DNA of 64,000 nt from Aurantibacillus circumpalustris (lineage in GTDB: Bacteria > Bacteroidota > Bacteroidia > B-17B0 > Aurantibacillaceae). The stretch lies in NCBI RefSeq assembly GCF_029625215.1, contig NZ_CP121197.1, positions 1,364,001 to 1,428,000 on the forward strand, read 5' to 3'. The stretch's first letter is position 1. The number at the start of each line of letters is the position of its first letter. The notes beneath the pieces are model-generated. The model saw nothing but the letters and a program-made list of their open reading frames with translations. It was not told the DNA's origin and searched no databases. The translations under genes were made by a program, and so were the position numbers. Shown here in pieces: positions 44,654-53,363 of the stretch.

Positions 44654-45755
44654 CTAGTGTACCGGTGTTTTGCCACCAAGCGCCATTAGATAAGCTTTAA
44701 TGAACTCATCTAAGTCTCCATCTAATACACCTTCGGCATCCGTAATTTTTAATTCCGTGCGATGGTCGTTAACCATTTTATAAGGATGGAGAACGTAACT
44801 TCTAATTTGAGAACCCCATTCAATTTTCATTTTTCCTTCTTCCACAGCATTTTTTGCTTCGTTGCGCTTACGCATTTCGAGTTCGTAAAGCTGTGAACGT
44901 AGCATTTGCATAGCCATAGCTCTATTTCCAAGTTGGGAGCGCTCAACCTGACACACAACAACAATGCCTGTGGGTTTATGGGTTAATTGAACTTTACTTT
45001 CAACTTTATTAACGTTTTGTCCTCCAGCACCGCCACTGCGTGAAGTAGATATTTCAATGTCAGCTGGTTTTATATCGATCTCAATAGTATCGTCCACTAC
45101 AGGATACACATATACGGAAGCAAAACTGGTATGTCGTTTTGCATTTGAATCAAAAGGACTGATACGCACTAAACGATGAACACCATTTTCACCTTTTAAA
45201 AAGCCGTAAGCAAACTCACCTTCAATTTCCAACGAAACTGATTTTATTCCGGCAACGTCACCACCGTTATAATCCAGCTCTTTTACTTTAAATCCTTTTT
45301 GATCGGCCCACATCAAATACATACGCATAAGCATACTGGCCCAGTCGCAACTTTCAGTGCCACCCGCGCCGGCGTTTATTTGCAGAATACAGTTTAGACT
45401 GTCTTCTTCGCCCCGAAGCATGTTCTTAAATTCGATTTCCTCGAGTTTTTTTATTGCAGCATTAAATTCCGTTTCAGTTTCTTCTTCAGTAGCATCACCA
45501 CTTTTAAAGAATTCGTACAGTGTGTTGAGGTCATCTACTTGTCGCGATAACGCGTCGTAGGATGCTGTCCAGCTTTTTACCTGCTTTACTTCGTTTAAGA
45601 TTTTTTCCGCTTTTTTAGAATCTGTCCAAAAATCGGGATCAAGGGTTTTTTCTTCTAATAACTCTAGATCGTGTTTCTTTCTATCGTAGTCAAAGAAACC
45701 CCCTCAACGCGATACTGCGATCATTCAAGTCTTTTAATTGGTCATTTGTAAACAT
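44654..45755 (-). CDS. prfB: Peptide chain release factor 2, programmed +1 frameshift
   Basis: RF2 recognises UGA and UAA stop codons. It is encoded in two frames: 45755-45693 (21 codons) then 45691-44654, giving 366 aa, the normal RF2 length. The slip site reads CTT TGA C at 45695-45689, preceded by AGGGGG (45704-45699) and TTT, the same arrangement as in Escherichia coli. The second frame carries the anticodon-like SPF in [12 protein letters not shown] and the catalytic GGQ in [20 protein letters not shown] box is 4 nt before the ATG, so the message looks leaderless. Upstream of rsmA. Confidence 0.95.
45689..45704 (-). promoter_or_regulatory. Programmed +1 frameshift site of prfB
   Basis: On the minus strand: AGGGGG, TTT, CTT, then the in-frame stop TGA followed by C. 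Skipping T45692 restores the downstream frame at GAC TAC GAT. RF2 autoregulates by how fast it reads this weak UGA-C stop. Confidence 0.95.
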
Positions 45756-45759
45756 GCCA

Positions 45760-45767
45760 CAAAGATA
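45760..45767 (-). promoter_or_regulatory. Promoter box TATCTTTG for prfB, leaderless arrangement
   Basis: Exact TAnnTTTG on the minus strand, with 4 nt (TGGC) between the box and the prfB ATG. Confidence 0.6.
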
Positions 45768-45797
45768 AAACTTTTTATTTAAACGTAATTAGGAAGC

Positions 45798-45862
45798 AGA
45801 AGTATTTGAAAAAGACGAACTGGCTGCCTTATTGCGAGTAATCCCGATTTAGTGTTTGTTAG
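45798..45862 (+). repeat. Degenerate intergenic repeat, copy 2
   Basis: Second copy of the repeat at 18541. Shared core CCCGATTTAGTGTTTGTTAG (45843-45862), 16 of 20 bases identical, same strand. It lies between the prfB promoter and the terminator of the HTTM gene and is bounded by a short inverted repeat ATTAGGAA/TTCCTAAT. Confidence 0.4.
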
Positions 45863-45913
45863 CATTTCCTAATATATCTTTGGTTTTGAAATGCCTACAA
45901 ACACTTGAATCGC

Positions 45914-45937
45914 AGACAGTTGTTTTTTCAACTGTCT
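45914..45937 (-). terminator. Terminator of the HTTM gene
   Basis: A 9-bp stem AGACAGTTG/CAACTGTCT around a T6 loop, 2 nt beyond the stop at 45940. No strong T run follows on the minus strand, so efficiency is uncertain. Confidence 0.6.
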
Positions 45938-45939
45938 GT

Positions 45940-46848
45940 TTAGGATTTAAGAGGCTCTTTCATTGGCCAAAAAAACACATAGGCCAGAATCATTATAAAA
46001 CCAAAGCCTACAAGGCCCATTACGAAAGCTATATAAAGATGCATTAAAACCCCAAATATCAAAAACGGTTTTTTTACTTTTTTAATCCAAATTAAAATTG
46101 GAAAGAATAATTGGTAAAACAAGACTACATAATTCAAAACAAAAAAAACAGGCCTTAAGTTTTCCGAATAGGTAAAAAATGAATACATAGAAAAATACTG
46201 TATTTGCGCAACTCCTGAAATAGCTGTTCCTGCAAACCATGCTGGATCATTTAATTTAGCTAAGGCTGATAAAAAGTATAAAAGTGAAACCTGAATAACA
46301 ATGGCTAAAAGTGAGAAATTGTGAAAACATATTTTCAACTGATCCTTCCATAAAAGGTTGTTAGTGAAATTCGTTACTAAAAAACAGTTGAAAATAAGTA
46401 ACTGACTTAATAAGTTATCGCCTCCTGTGAGGGTGGGATAAACCCTGTTATGAATATTTATAACTAGAAAATAGAGTAAAAAGTCAAGAATAAAATAGAA
46501 ACGTAAATTAAAAAGACCGAACAAAGAAATTCCTAAAGTGAGCATTACAAATGTTAAGCTTAAGTTAGGCGATAACGAATTGTAAAGTATAAAAGGAATT
46601 GTTTTAAACAGTCCAATACTTTTTGGGCTTACCATTACTATTGAATTTTCACCTAAAAGCAAATCGTAGTATAAAAGAAAATAAGCACACTCTATAATAA
46701 GATAACAATACAGAAGCTTTTTAAACCAAACGATTTGTGGTTTTAAGTGGTAATCCGAAAAAAAATATGCAATGAGTTTTTGCAAAAAGGGCTTGTTTTT
46801 TGCGTGTAAGGTAGGATTTATTTTAGGGATTTCTGAGTAGTGTAACAT
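45940..46848 (-). CDS. HTTM domain-containing membrane protein
   Basis: 302-aa polytopic protein with about seven TM helices. It resembles the HTTM family (the membrane part of vitamin K-dependent gamma-carboxylases), notably YFLSALAKLNDPAWFAGTAI and the terminal FGVLMHLYIAFVMGLVGFG. Bacterial members lack a proven carboxylase activity and often sit with DCC-type thiol proteins; one is 6 kb away (52928). Its start overlaps the upstream PKD gene by 26 bp. Confidence 0.8.
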   Translation of the reverse strand: MLHYSEIPKINPTLHAKNKPFLQKLIAYFFSDYHLKPQIVWFKKLLYCYLIIECAYFLLYYDLLLGENSIVMVSPKSIGLFKTIPFILYNSLSPNLSLTFVMLTLGISLFGLFNLRFYFILDFLLYFLVINIHNRVYPTLTGGDNLLSQLLIFNCFLVTNFTNNLLWKDQLKICFHNFSLLAIVIQVSLLYFLSALAKLNDPAWFAGTAISGVAQIQYFSMYSFFTYSENLRPVFFVLNYVVLFYQLFFPILIWIKKVKKPFLIFGVLMHLYIAFVMGLVGFGFIMILAYVFFWPMKEPLKS

Positions 46849-49060
46849 GACCTACATGACTTTCTGTTTTTTCGCTTACAAGATTTTTAAAACTTATTTT
46901 CCAAATATAAATCCCTTGAGGACTCTCTAGCCCTTTGTAATAGCCATTCCATCCATCTTCAGGATTTTTGCTTAGAAAAATACGCTGCCCCCAACGGTTA
47001 AATAATTCAAATTGGTATTGCTGAATACCAATAACGCTGGGTTTAAAAACATCATTTTGTCCATTATCATCAGGTGTAAATGAATTCGGAATCCAAAAAC
47101 GAAATTCTGGTAAAATTTTAACGACATCAGTCATAGTGTCAGAACACCCAAAGGTATTCTTAATTATTTCGACGACGGTGTATGTGCCAAAATCGGTATA
47201 GGTGTGCAAATTTAATTTGTTGTTTGAGGTATAACCGTCACCAAAACTAAATGTACACGTGCTAAAGCCTCCATCAGTTATGTTGGTATTAATTGAAATA
47301 TCTGGCTCAAAAATACTTGTTTCACGTGGACTAATTGTAAAAATGGCTAAGGGTTTTGGATTAACTACAATGTTTGTAAGAATAGCAATGGAGGTGTCCT
47401 TGCATAACTCGGTGGTTTCTACTGTTAAACTAACTGTGTATGTTCCTGCTGGAGTAAATACATGTGTGGGTTCAAACGAAGTAGTGGTTTTGCTATTCCC
47501 TAAATTCCAAAAATAACGGACGGGAAGATCGCTACTGCTGCCGTTACTAAAAGAGATGCGCGCAGGGTCACAAAGTCCATTTTGAATATTATTAATTTTT
47601 GCATGTGGTCGGCCAATAACTCTTATACTATCTGTAAATGTGTCTCTGCATGCAAATTGTTTGGCTCTTAATGCCACATAAAATAAACCACCTTCAGTAT
47701 AATGAATACCCACAGGGTTTTTTAGAATAGATGTTGAAGGAGTGGCTTGCGCTGAAAAATCCCATTCATAAGTTGTTTGAGGTAAATAATCTCCGCCAAC
47801 GTTAAAATTAAATGCGTTGTTTTTGAAACATTGCCTTTCAAGTTTATCAAAATTTATTTTTAGCGGCGGATAAACATAAACCGGCTTTTTTAAAGTATCG
47901 GTACAAGGTTTGCCCGGATTAGTAATGAGCGTAAGCATATAGATTCCGGTGTCCTGATACATGTATGTGGGATTTAATATATTGGAAGTGTCTGAAGCTA
48001 TACTTGGCACGCCAAAGTCCCAATGATATATGGGTGTAGAAGAATTATTAATACTTTGATTGGTAAAAGCAATTGTTTGGCCCTGGCACTGTTGCTTCTG
48101 ATCGGCTACAACGCTTAGTACATTTACTGTGCAGCCAATTACAGTAAACTGAAAATCTCTCAAATGCGAATTCAGCAATTTATTATTACGATATTCTTCT
48201 ACACGAATCCCTACAACATATTGCCCTGTAAGTGTGGGTGTGCCTGATAACTCACCAGTTACTGGATTGATTGCAAATGCGGGGTTCCCGTCAATAGGAT
48301 ATGTTCCGCTATAAGGGGCAATATAAAATACATTTGTATATGGAGGAGGAGTTGCTTCTGTGGGACATGAGGCGGGCGGTGAGACACACGTGCCGCCTGT
48401 TGGTGGCGCTTGCTGGCCGATAGAAGCGCAGCACGCATCAAGTCCGGCATAGGGAGCACAAAGAGAATAAACAAGTTGGTCGCCATCAGGATCAATAGCT
48501 GAATGATCAAATTTTAAGGGCACACTGCGGCAAATATAAATTGGAGGAAATTTTGAAAAGCGTGGAGAACTATTTATCACAGCATCTTCTGGTCCAGGAA
48601 TTCTAGCAAAGTAGGTAGCTCCTTGTCCATCAGGGTTTGAAAGGTTCTCGATAATAGAATTTCTGCAACAACGCTGGTAGACTAATGTGTACCCGCCTAA
48701 TTTTGGAGGTAAATCTAGCGTGTCGGTATATACCCCTTCTTCAATACAGATTGTATTTGGCGCTAAAATGCACGGGTTATTAAATGCAGGTGGTACTGGA
48801 GTTATAACTGGTGCGCCAATGTCATAAATGCCAATAAAGGTATTAGAGGCATCGTAAACAGTTAAATACGCTGGCCCTGCAGGTTCTATTCCGTCAAACC
48901 CGCTCGCATTGGCAGCAGCGCAGTCTCGGTATATTTTAAGGATAATTTGATATTTTCCATTCCCAAGATCATTGTAAATCAATTCCCCTCCAACAATGTG
49001 AAAAGAAAATCCATTGTAACTAAATAACAGAAATAGAACTATGTTAATGAGTTTTTTCAC
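46823..49060 (-). CDS. PKD-repeat surface protein with T9SS type B sorting domain
   Basis: 745-aa secreted protein. The signal peptide (about 1-19) begins after a GTG start. The N-terminal 300 residues include cysteine-rich loops and a putative cadherin-like segment (GELSGTPTLTGQYVVGIRV). PKD-type domains follow at about 315-395, 400-490 and 490-570, with motifs such as YHWDFGVPS and YFWNLGNSK. The C-terminal 85 residues (WIPNSFTPDDNGQNDVFKP, then FELFNRWGQRIF and WNGYYKG) are the gliding motility-associated/T9SS type B domain. It is exported through T9SS and stays at or near the surface. Co-transcribed with the HTTM gene. Confidence 0.9.
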   Translation of the reverse strand: MKKLINIVLFLLFSYNGFSFHIVGGELIYNDLGNGKYQIILKIYRDCAAANASGFDGIEPAGPAYLTVYDASNTFIGIYDIGAPVITPVPPAFNNPCILAPNTICIEEGVYTDTLDLPPKLGGYTLVYQRCCRNSIIENLSNPDGQGATYFARIPGPEDAVINSSPRFSKFPPIYICRSVPLKFDHSAIDPDGDQLVYSLCAPYAGLDACCASIGQQAPPTGGTCVSPPASCPTEATPPPYTNVFYIAPYSGTYPIDGNPAFAINPVTGELSGTPTLTGQYVVGIRVEEYRNNKLLNSHLRDFQFTVIGCTVNVLSVVADQKQQCQGQTIAFTNQSINNSSTPIYHWDFGVPSIASDTSNILNPTYMYQDTGIYMLTLITNPGKPCTDTLKKPVYVYPPLKINFDKLERQCFKNNAFNFNVGGDYLPQTTYEWDFSAQATPSTSILKNPVGIHYTEGGLFYVALRAKQFACRDTFTDSIRVIGRPHAKINNIQNGLCDPARISFSNGSSSDLPVRYFWNLGNSKTTTSFEPTHVFTPAGTYTVSLTVETTELCKDTSIAILTNIVVNPKPLAIFTISPRETSIFEPDISINTNITDGGFSTCTFSFGDGYTSNNKLNLHTYTDFGTYTVVEIIKNTFGCSDTMTDVVKILPEFRFWIPNSFTPDDNGQNDVFKPSVIGIQQYQFELFNRWGQRIFLSKNPEDGWNGYYKGLESPQGIYIWKISFKNLVSEKTESHVGHVTLLRNP

Positions 49061-49179
49061 GGAGTCGAAATCAAGTTTTAAGGTACTAAAAATATAGTCA
49101 GCCTCGTATGACTTTTATATTTGGATTAATTAACCTTTTAATTGGCAAAGCAAACGTAGTTTTTGGCCCTTAATTTGCA

Positions 49180-49187
49180 TATTTTTG
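49180..49187 (+). promoter_or_regulatory. Promoter box TATTTTTG, leaderless arrangement
   Basis: Exact TAnnTTTG, 3 nt before ATG 49191 and 6 nt before ATG 49194. It excludes the upstream TTG at 49185, which lies inside the box. Confidence 0.55.
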
Positions 49188-49190
49188 TAC

Positions 49191-51455
49191 ATGATGTCTA
49201 AACTCAGATTAGTCTTTTTTTCTCTCATTTTTTTTAAAGTGTCTACTGCGCAATTAGCTTTAGATCGTGACACCATAACCGTAATTGAAAACGCTTATGT
49301 TTTAAAAATGCCTTGGGCAAATGGTCTTAATTTTGCAAATGTTTCGAATATAGATTTGAATGGCGATGGAAAAAAAGACATTGTAGCTTTTGATCGATTA
49401 AATCCTTATGGTGTTGGACGTTTTAGGTGTTTTATTCATTCCGGCAATGTGGGCGAAATTAAATACAAGGAGAATTGGTATTTAAGCTATTTATTTCCTC
49501 AGGTTGCCAATTGGGCGGTTTTTAAAGATTATAATTGTGATGGTAAGGAAGATCTTTTTTGTTCTACTAATTCTGGCATTAAAGTTTATAAAAATACTAC
49601 CTCCAATGGCGTTCTTAGTTTTCAGTTAGTTAAACCTTTAATTTATACAGATTACAATCCTGGTGGAAATCCACTAGTAAGTAATTTATACGCTAGTTCG
49701 ATTGGAGTGCCAGGCATTGTTGATATTGATAATGATGGTGATCTCGACATTCTCACCTTTGCCCCGCAAGGAATTTTTATTGAGCTCCATAAAAATATGT
49801 CGGTAGAAAAAAATTTCGGTTGTGATAGTTTAGTCTTTGAAAACACTGATAATTGCTGGGGTAAGTTAAGCGAAAGTAATTGCGCGGTAAACTTTAATGC
49901 ATGTGGATCGAATAGAAACAAAAACATAGATGAGTTACTTTCACAATCAAAAACCTATCATGCAGGTTCATGTTTAGCTTGTTTGGATAGCGATGGTGAT
50001 AATGACATTGATCTTATAATGGGTGATATTTCCTGTAATACGATAGAGTACGTTCACAACACTGGCGTTGCAACGCTTGCAGATTTTACCGACAGTACAA
50101 AACTATATCCTAACTATCCAAATAAAAACAGCACCACTGTTGCTAAAATGAATAGTTTTCCGTGTGCTTACTACGTCGATGTGAACGCCGATAATAAAAA
50201 AGATCTTATTGTAACACCAAATTCTTATGGCACCGAAAACTATAAAAGTGTTTGGTTATATAAAAACACGAGCCTTACAAACACCGTTAATTTTCAATTC
50301 GAAAAAAATAATTTTTTGCAAGATGAAATGATTGAGGTTGGCCAAAATTCTTTCCCGGTTGTTTTTGATTGTGATTCTGACGGAAAAAAAGATCTCCTTA
50401 TTGGAAACTATGGTTATTACAATGGAAGTTCGTTAAACAGTAAACTTACCTTGTATAAAAATATTGGAACAACAAGTCAACCTACCTATTCACTCATTAC
50501 ACGTGATTACGCCAGCCTAAGCACTATTGTACTCAATAATAATTTGCATTTGAATAATGCAGTTCCTACGGTTGGAGACATAGATTCGGATGGGGATGTT
50601 GATATAATTATTGGTACTTCAAGCGGACAAGTACATTGGCTGGAAAATACGGCTGGTACAAATAACCCTTGTAATTTTTCCATATTTCATGAAAATCCTT
50701 TTTTAATTACTACTCCTTCTTCCGCGGCAGCCCCTCAATTATTTGATTTGGATAACGATTCCCATCTTGATTTATTAATAGGAATGCAAAACGGTAAAAT
50801 TGCCTGGTACCGAAATGTAGGAACTTCTTCAGTGCCTTCTTTTTCGCTCGTTACAAGTAGTTTGGGAGGTGTAGATGTAAAGGGCGATCCAAATGTGTTT
50901 GGCTATGAGGGCTATGCTACACCTTTTTTTTACAAAGAAAATGGAGTTACCAATTTGCTGGTTGGATCTTTTAGCGGATCAATAGCACAATACATAGTGC
51001 CAAGTATAGTCACAAATTCTTTTACCCTTATTACGAAAAATGTAAATGGATTTAATGAAGGAAGTCAGTCAACTGTTTGCTACGAAGACGTGAACGGTGA
51101 TGCCAAACGTGATCTTATTATTGGAAATAGCGGCGGGGGATTAAATTTCTTTTCATCAAAAGCGCTTACCATTGGTGTTGATGAATTAAATACAAATAGT
51201 TTGACTTCTAAAATTTCTTTTTTCCCAAATCCTACAAAAGGCAAGGTGACAATAAATATGGATGTAGTGAATTTTCAAAAAGGAACACTTCTTATTCATG
51301 ATGTTCTTGGAAAGGAAATAATAAACTCCTCGCTTAACGCTACTTCTGAAACGTTTGATTTATCCAATGTAGACAACGGGGTTTATTTTATTACTATTCT
51401 TATTACCTCAAATTTTCAAACAGAGCGCATTACTAAAAAAATCCTTAAAGATTAA
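49191..51455 (+). CDS. FG-GAP/VCBS-repeat protein with T9SS type A sorting domain
   Basis: 754-aa secreted beta-propeller-like protein. A signal peptide ends near STAQ (about 20). Nine calcium-binding repeats are visible, including DLNGDGKKDIV, DYNCDGKEDLF, DIDNDGDLDIL, DSDGDNDIDLI, DCDSDGKKDLLIG, DIDSDGDVDIIIG and DVNGDAKRDLIIG. The last 80 residues (ISFFPNPTKGKVTINM, LLIHDVLGKEI, DNGVYFITI) are a T9SS type A sorting domain. Likely a surface or extracellular adhesive/structural protein. The lipoprotein gene follows without a gap. Confidence 0.92.
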   Translation: MMSKLRLVFFSLIFFKVSTAQLALDRDTITVIENAYVLKMPWANGLNFANVSNIDLNGDGKKDIVAFDRLNPYGVGRFRCFIHSGNVGEIKYKENWYLSYLFPQVANWAVFKDYNCDGKEDLFCSTNSGIKVYKNTTSNGVLSFQLVKPLIYTDYNPGGNPLVSNLYASSIGVPGIVDIDNDGDLDILTFAPQGIFIELHKNMSVEKNFGCDSLVFENTDNCWGKLSESNCAVNFNACGSNRNKNIDELLSQSKTYHAGSCLACLDSDGDNDIDLIMGDISCNTIEYVHNTGVATLADFTDSTKLYPNYPNKNSTTVAKMNSFPCAYYVDVNADNKKDLIVTPNSYGTENYKSVWLYKNTSLTNTVNFQFEKNNFLQDEMIEVGQNSFPVVFDCDSDGKKDLLIGNYGYYNGSSLNSKLTLYKNIGTTSQPTYSLITRDYASLSTIVLNNNLHLNNAVPTVGDIDSDGDVDIIIGTSSGQVHWLENTAGTNNPCNFSIFHENPFLITTPSSAAAPQLFDLDNDSHLDLLIGMQNGKIAWYRNVGTSSVPSFSLVTSSLGGVDVKGDPNVFGYEGYATPFFYKENGVTNLLVGSFSGSIAQYIVPSIVTNSFTLITKNVNGFNEGSQSTVCYEDVNGDAKRDLIIGNSGGGLNFFSSKALTIGVDELNTNSLTSKISFFPNPTKGKVTINMDVVNFQKGTLLIHDVLGKEIINSSLNATSETFDLSNVDNGVYFITILITSNFQTERITKKILKD

Positions 51456-52919
51456 TTGAAGAAAACCTTTGTCTACATACTTGTTTCTTCTCTTTTAGTT
51501 TTTTTTTCTTGTACAAAAGATATTGGAAAAAAGGACTACACAAACTTTGGGAACTACCCGCGGGAGATTGGAAATATTATGGCGAGCAGTTGCGCTGTAA
51601 CTGGTTGTCATAATTCGGAAAGTTATCTTGCTGCAAGTGATTTTAATCTAGAAAGCTGGGAAAAAATGTTTTTAGGTTCTTCTAACGGTTCTCCGGTAGT
51701 TCCATATAGCAGTCAATTCTCCTCTCTCTGTTATTTTATTAATACCTATCCTGATTTAGGAATTCAAAACACCCCAGTTATGCCACTCAACGGCATTGCA
51801 CTTTCTTATAAGGATGTAAAAACAATAAAGGATTGGATTAATAATGGCGCACCCGATATGAATGGGAATATTAAATGGGCAGATAACCCAAAGAGAAAAA
51901 AGTTTTATGCTGTGAATCAAGGCTGCGATGTAGTGACAGTTTTTGATGCTGAAACTCAACTGCCAATGCGTTTTATAGAAGTTGGTAACAAACCCGGCAT
52001 TGAAAGTCCTCATCAGGTAAGGGTTTCAGAAGATGGGAATTATTGGTACGTGCTTTTTGTGAATAATAATATTATGCAAAAATACCGTTGCAGTGACGAT
52101 AGTTACGTGGGAGACATTCCATTAACGCCACTTGCAGCCGGGTCGGGACCAGAAAATAATTTGGACTGGAATACCTTTATAATTAGCAAAGACGGTAAAC
52201 GTGCTTACTGCGCCTCCTATAATCCTAGTGGCAGAGTTTCTGCTGTTGATCTTGAAAAAATGAAATTAATTGCTTATTCAGGTGTGCTTTCCAGTCCGCA
52301 TGGTATTGCTTTAAACGCGGAAGAAGACAAGGTTTACGTTGGAGCTCAAGAGAATAATTATATTACCGTTCTTGATACAACATTTACTGATGCGAACAAA
52401 ATTTTTCTGGATAATAGTTCTTCTTCTAATTCTTCTATCAAGCCGCACGACCTGCTTCTATCTGAGGATAAAAAATCCCTTTTTATCACCTGTCAGGAAT
52501 CTAACGAGGTTCGAATCTTGAATCTTACTACCGGGCAAATAACGATTATTCCAACAGGGAAAATGCCTCAGGAAATAGTTTACTCTAAATCTTTCCAACA
52601 GTATTTTGTTACCTGCACCGAGGACAATGTTAGTTTTCCAAATTTTACAGGAGTCATTACGCGTATTGATGCAGAGGGATATGCTACAAAAAACATTCAA
52701 TGCGGCTTTCAGCCTCATGGCATTGCTGTGGATGAAATAAAAAAGATTCTTTATGTTTTATCGCGAAATGTTTCAACCAGCGGCCCATTACCTCACCATA
52801 CAAGTCAGTGCGGAGGCAGAAATGGCTTCGTTAGTTTTGTAGATCTTACTACCTTTAGTGTATTAAAGAAACGTTACGAATTGAGTGCAGATCCTTATTT
52901 TATATTCGCAAGACCTTAA
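51456..52919 (+). CDS. Lipoprotein: cytochrome c-like domain fused to beta-propeller
   Basis: 487 aa. A signal peptide ends in the lipobox FFSC (Cys19). Residues about 30-130 look like a mono-haem domain with the unusual CX4CH motif SSCAVTGCHNSE (Cys46-Cys51-His52) and a candidate Met109 ligand in NTPVMPLNG before DVKTIKDWINNGAPD, a segment typical of such domains. Residues about 140-487 form a YncE/cytochrome D1-like seven-bladed propeller (KKFYAVNQGCDVVTVFDAET, DGKRAYCAS, HGIALNAEEDKVYVGA). TTG start directly after the upstream stop. Redox function is inferred. Confidence 0.75.
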   Translation: MKKTFVYILVSSLLVFFSCTKDIGKKDYTNFGNYPREIGNIMASSCAVTGCHNSESYLAASDFNLESWEKMFLGSSNGSPVVPYSSQFSSLCYFINTYPDLGIQNTPVMPLNGIALSYKDVKTIKDWINNGAPDMNGNIKWADNPKRKKFYAVNQGCDVVTVFDAETQLPMRFIEVGNKPGIESPHQVRVSEDGNYWYVLFVNNNIMQKYRCSDDSYVGDIPLTPLAAGSGPENNLDWNTFIISKDGKRAYCASYNPSGRVSAVDLEKMKLIAYSGVLSSPHGIALNAEEDKVYVGAQENNYITVLDTTFTDANKIFLDNSSSSNSSIKPHDLLLSEDKKSLFITCQESNEVRILNLTTGQITIIPTGKMPQEIVYSKSFQQYFVTCTEDNVSFPNFTGVITRIDAEGYATKNIQCGFQPHGIAVDEIKKILYVLSRNVSTSGPLPHHTSQCGGRNGFVSFVDLTTFSVLKKRYELSADPYFIFARP

Positions 52920-52927
52920 TAAATCAT

Positions 52928-53356
52928 ATGACTAACGCATTACAAGAAGCATTGAAACACCAACCAATTTTACTTTTCGACGGGGAATGTGGTTTTTGCA
53001 ATAAGTCTGTACAATTCTTTTTAAATAGAGAAAAACCAAGTAAGAAAATGCACTTTGCGCCGCTTGAATCTGAAATAGGAAAGGCATTAAAAGCATATTT
53101 TGAAATAGATGAAAAGATTGACAGTATTATTTTAATTCGAGATCATTCAGCTTTCATAAAATCATGTGCTGCTTTGCGAATGACGCAATACATGAATGGT
53201 CTTTGGCCGCTGTTAAGCATTTTTGTAATTATCCCGCCGTTTTTAAGAAATGTTGTTTATGATTTTATTGCGAAGCGCCGTAGAAAAATAATTGGAAGAG
53301 TCAAGACTTGTGAATTAATAAACATGGAGGATAAAAAAAGATTTCTTTCTTTATAA
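52928..53356 (+). CDS. DCC family thiol-disulfide oxidoreductase (DUF393)
   Basis: 142 aa with the family hallmark LLFDGECGFCNKSVQFFL at about 15-32 (DxxCGxC), then MHFAPLESEIG and IILIRDHSAFIKSCAALR. The C-terminal hydrophobic stretch (WPLLSIFVIIPPFLRNVVYDFIAKRRR) is also conserved. A thioredoxin-like fold is predicted. Members often co-occur with HTTM membrane proteins. It starts 8 bp after the lipoprotein gene and is convergent with comF. Confidence 0.9.
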   Translation: MTNALQEALKHQPILLFDGECGFCNKSVQFFLNREKPSKKMHFAPLESEIGKALKAYFEIDEKIDSIILIRDHSAFIKSCAALRMTQYMNGLWPLLSIFVIIPPFLRNVVYDFIAKRRRKIIGRVKTCELINMEDKKRFLSL

Positions 53357-53363
53357 GTTCCGT

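Noticed and set aside
45421-45692. prfB as a pseudogene, because its frame is interrupted by TGA
   Set aside because: The TGA is the conserved programmed frameshift stop. Slipping by one base gives a full-length 366-aa RF2.
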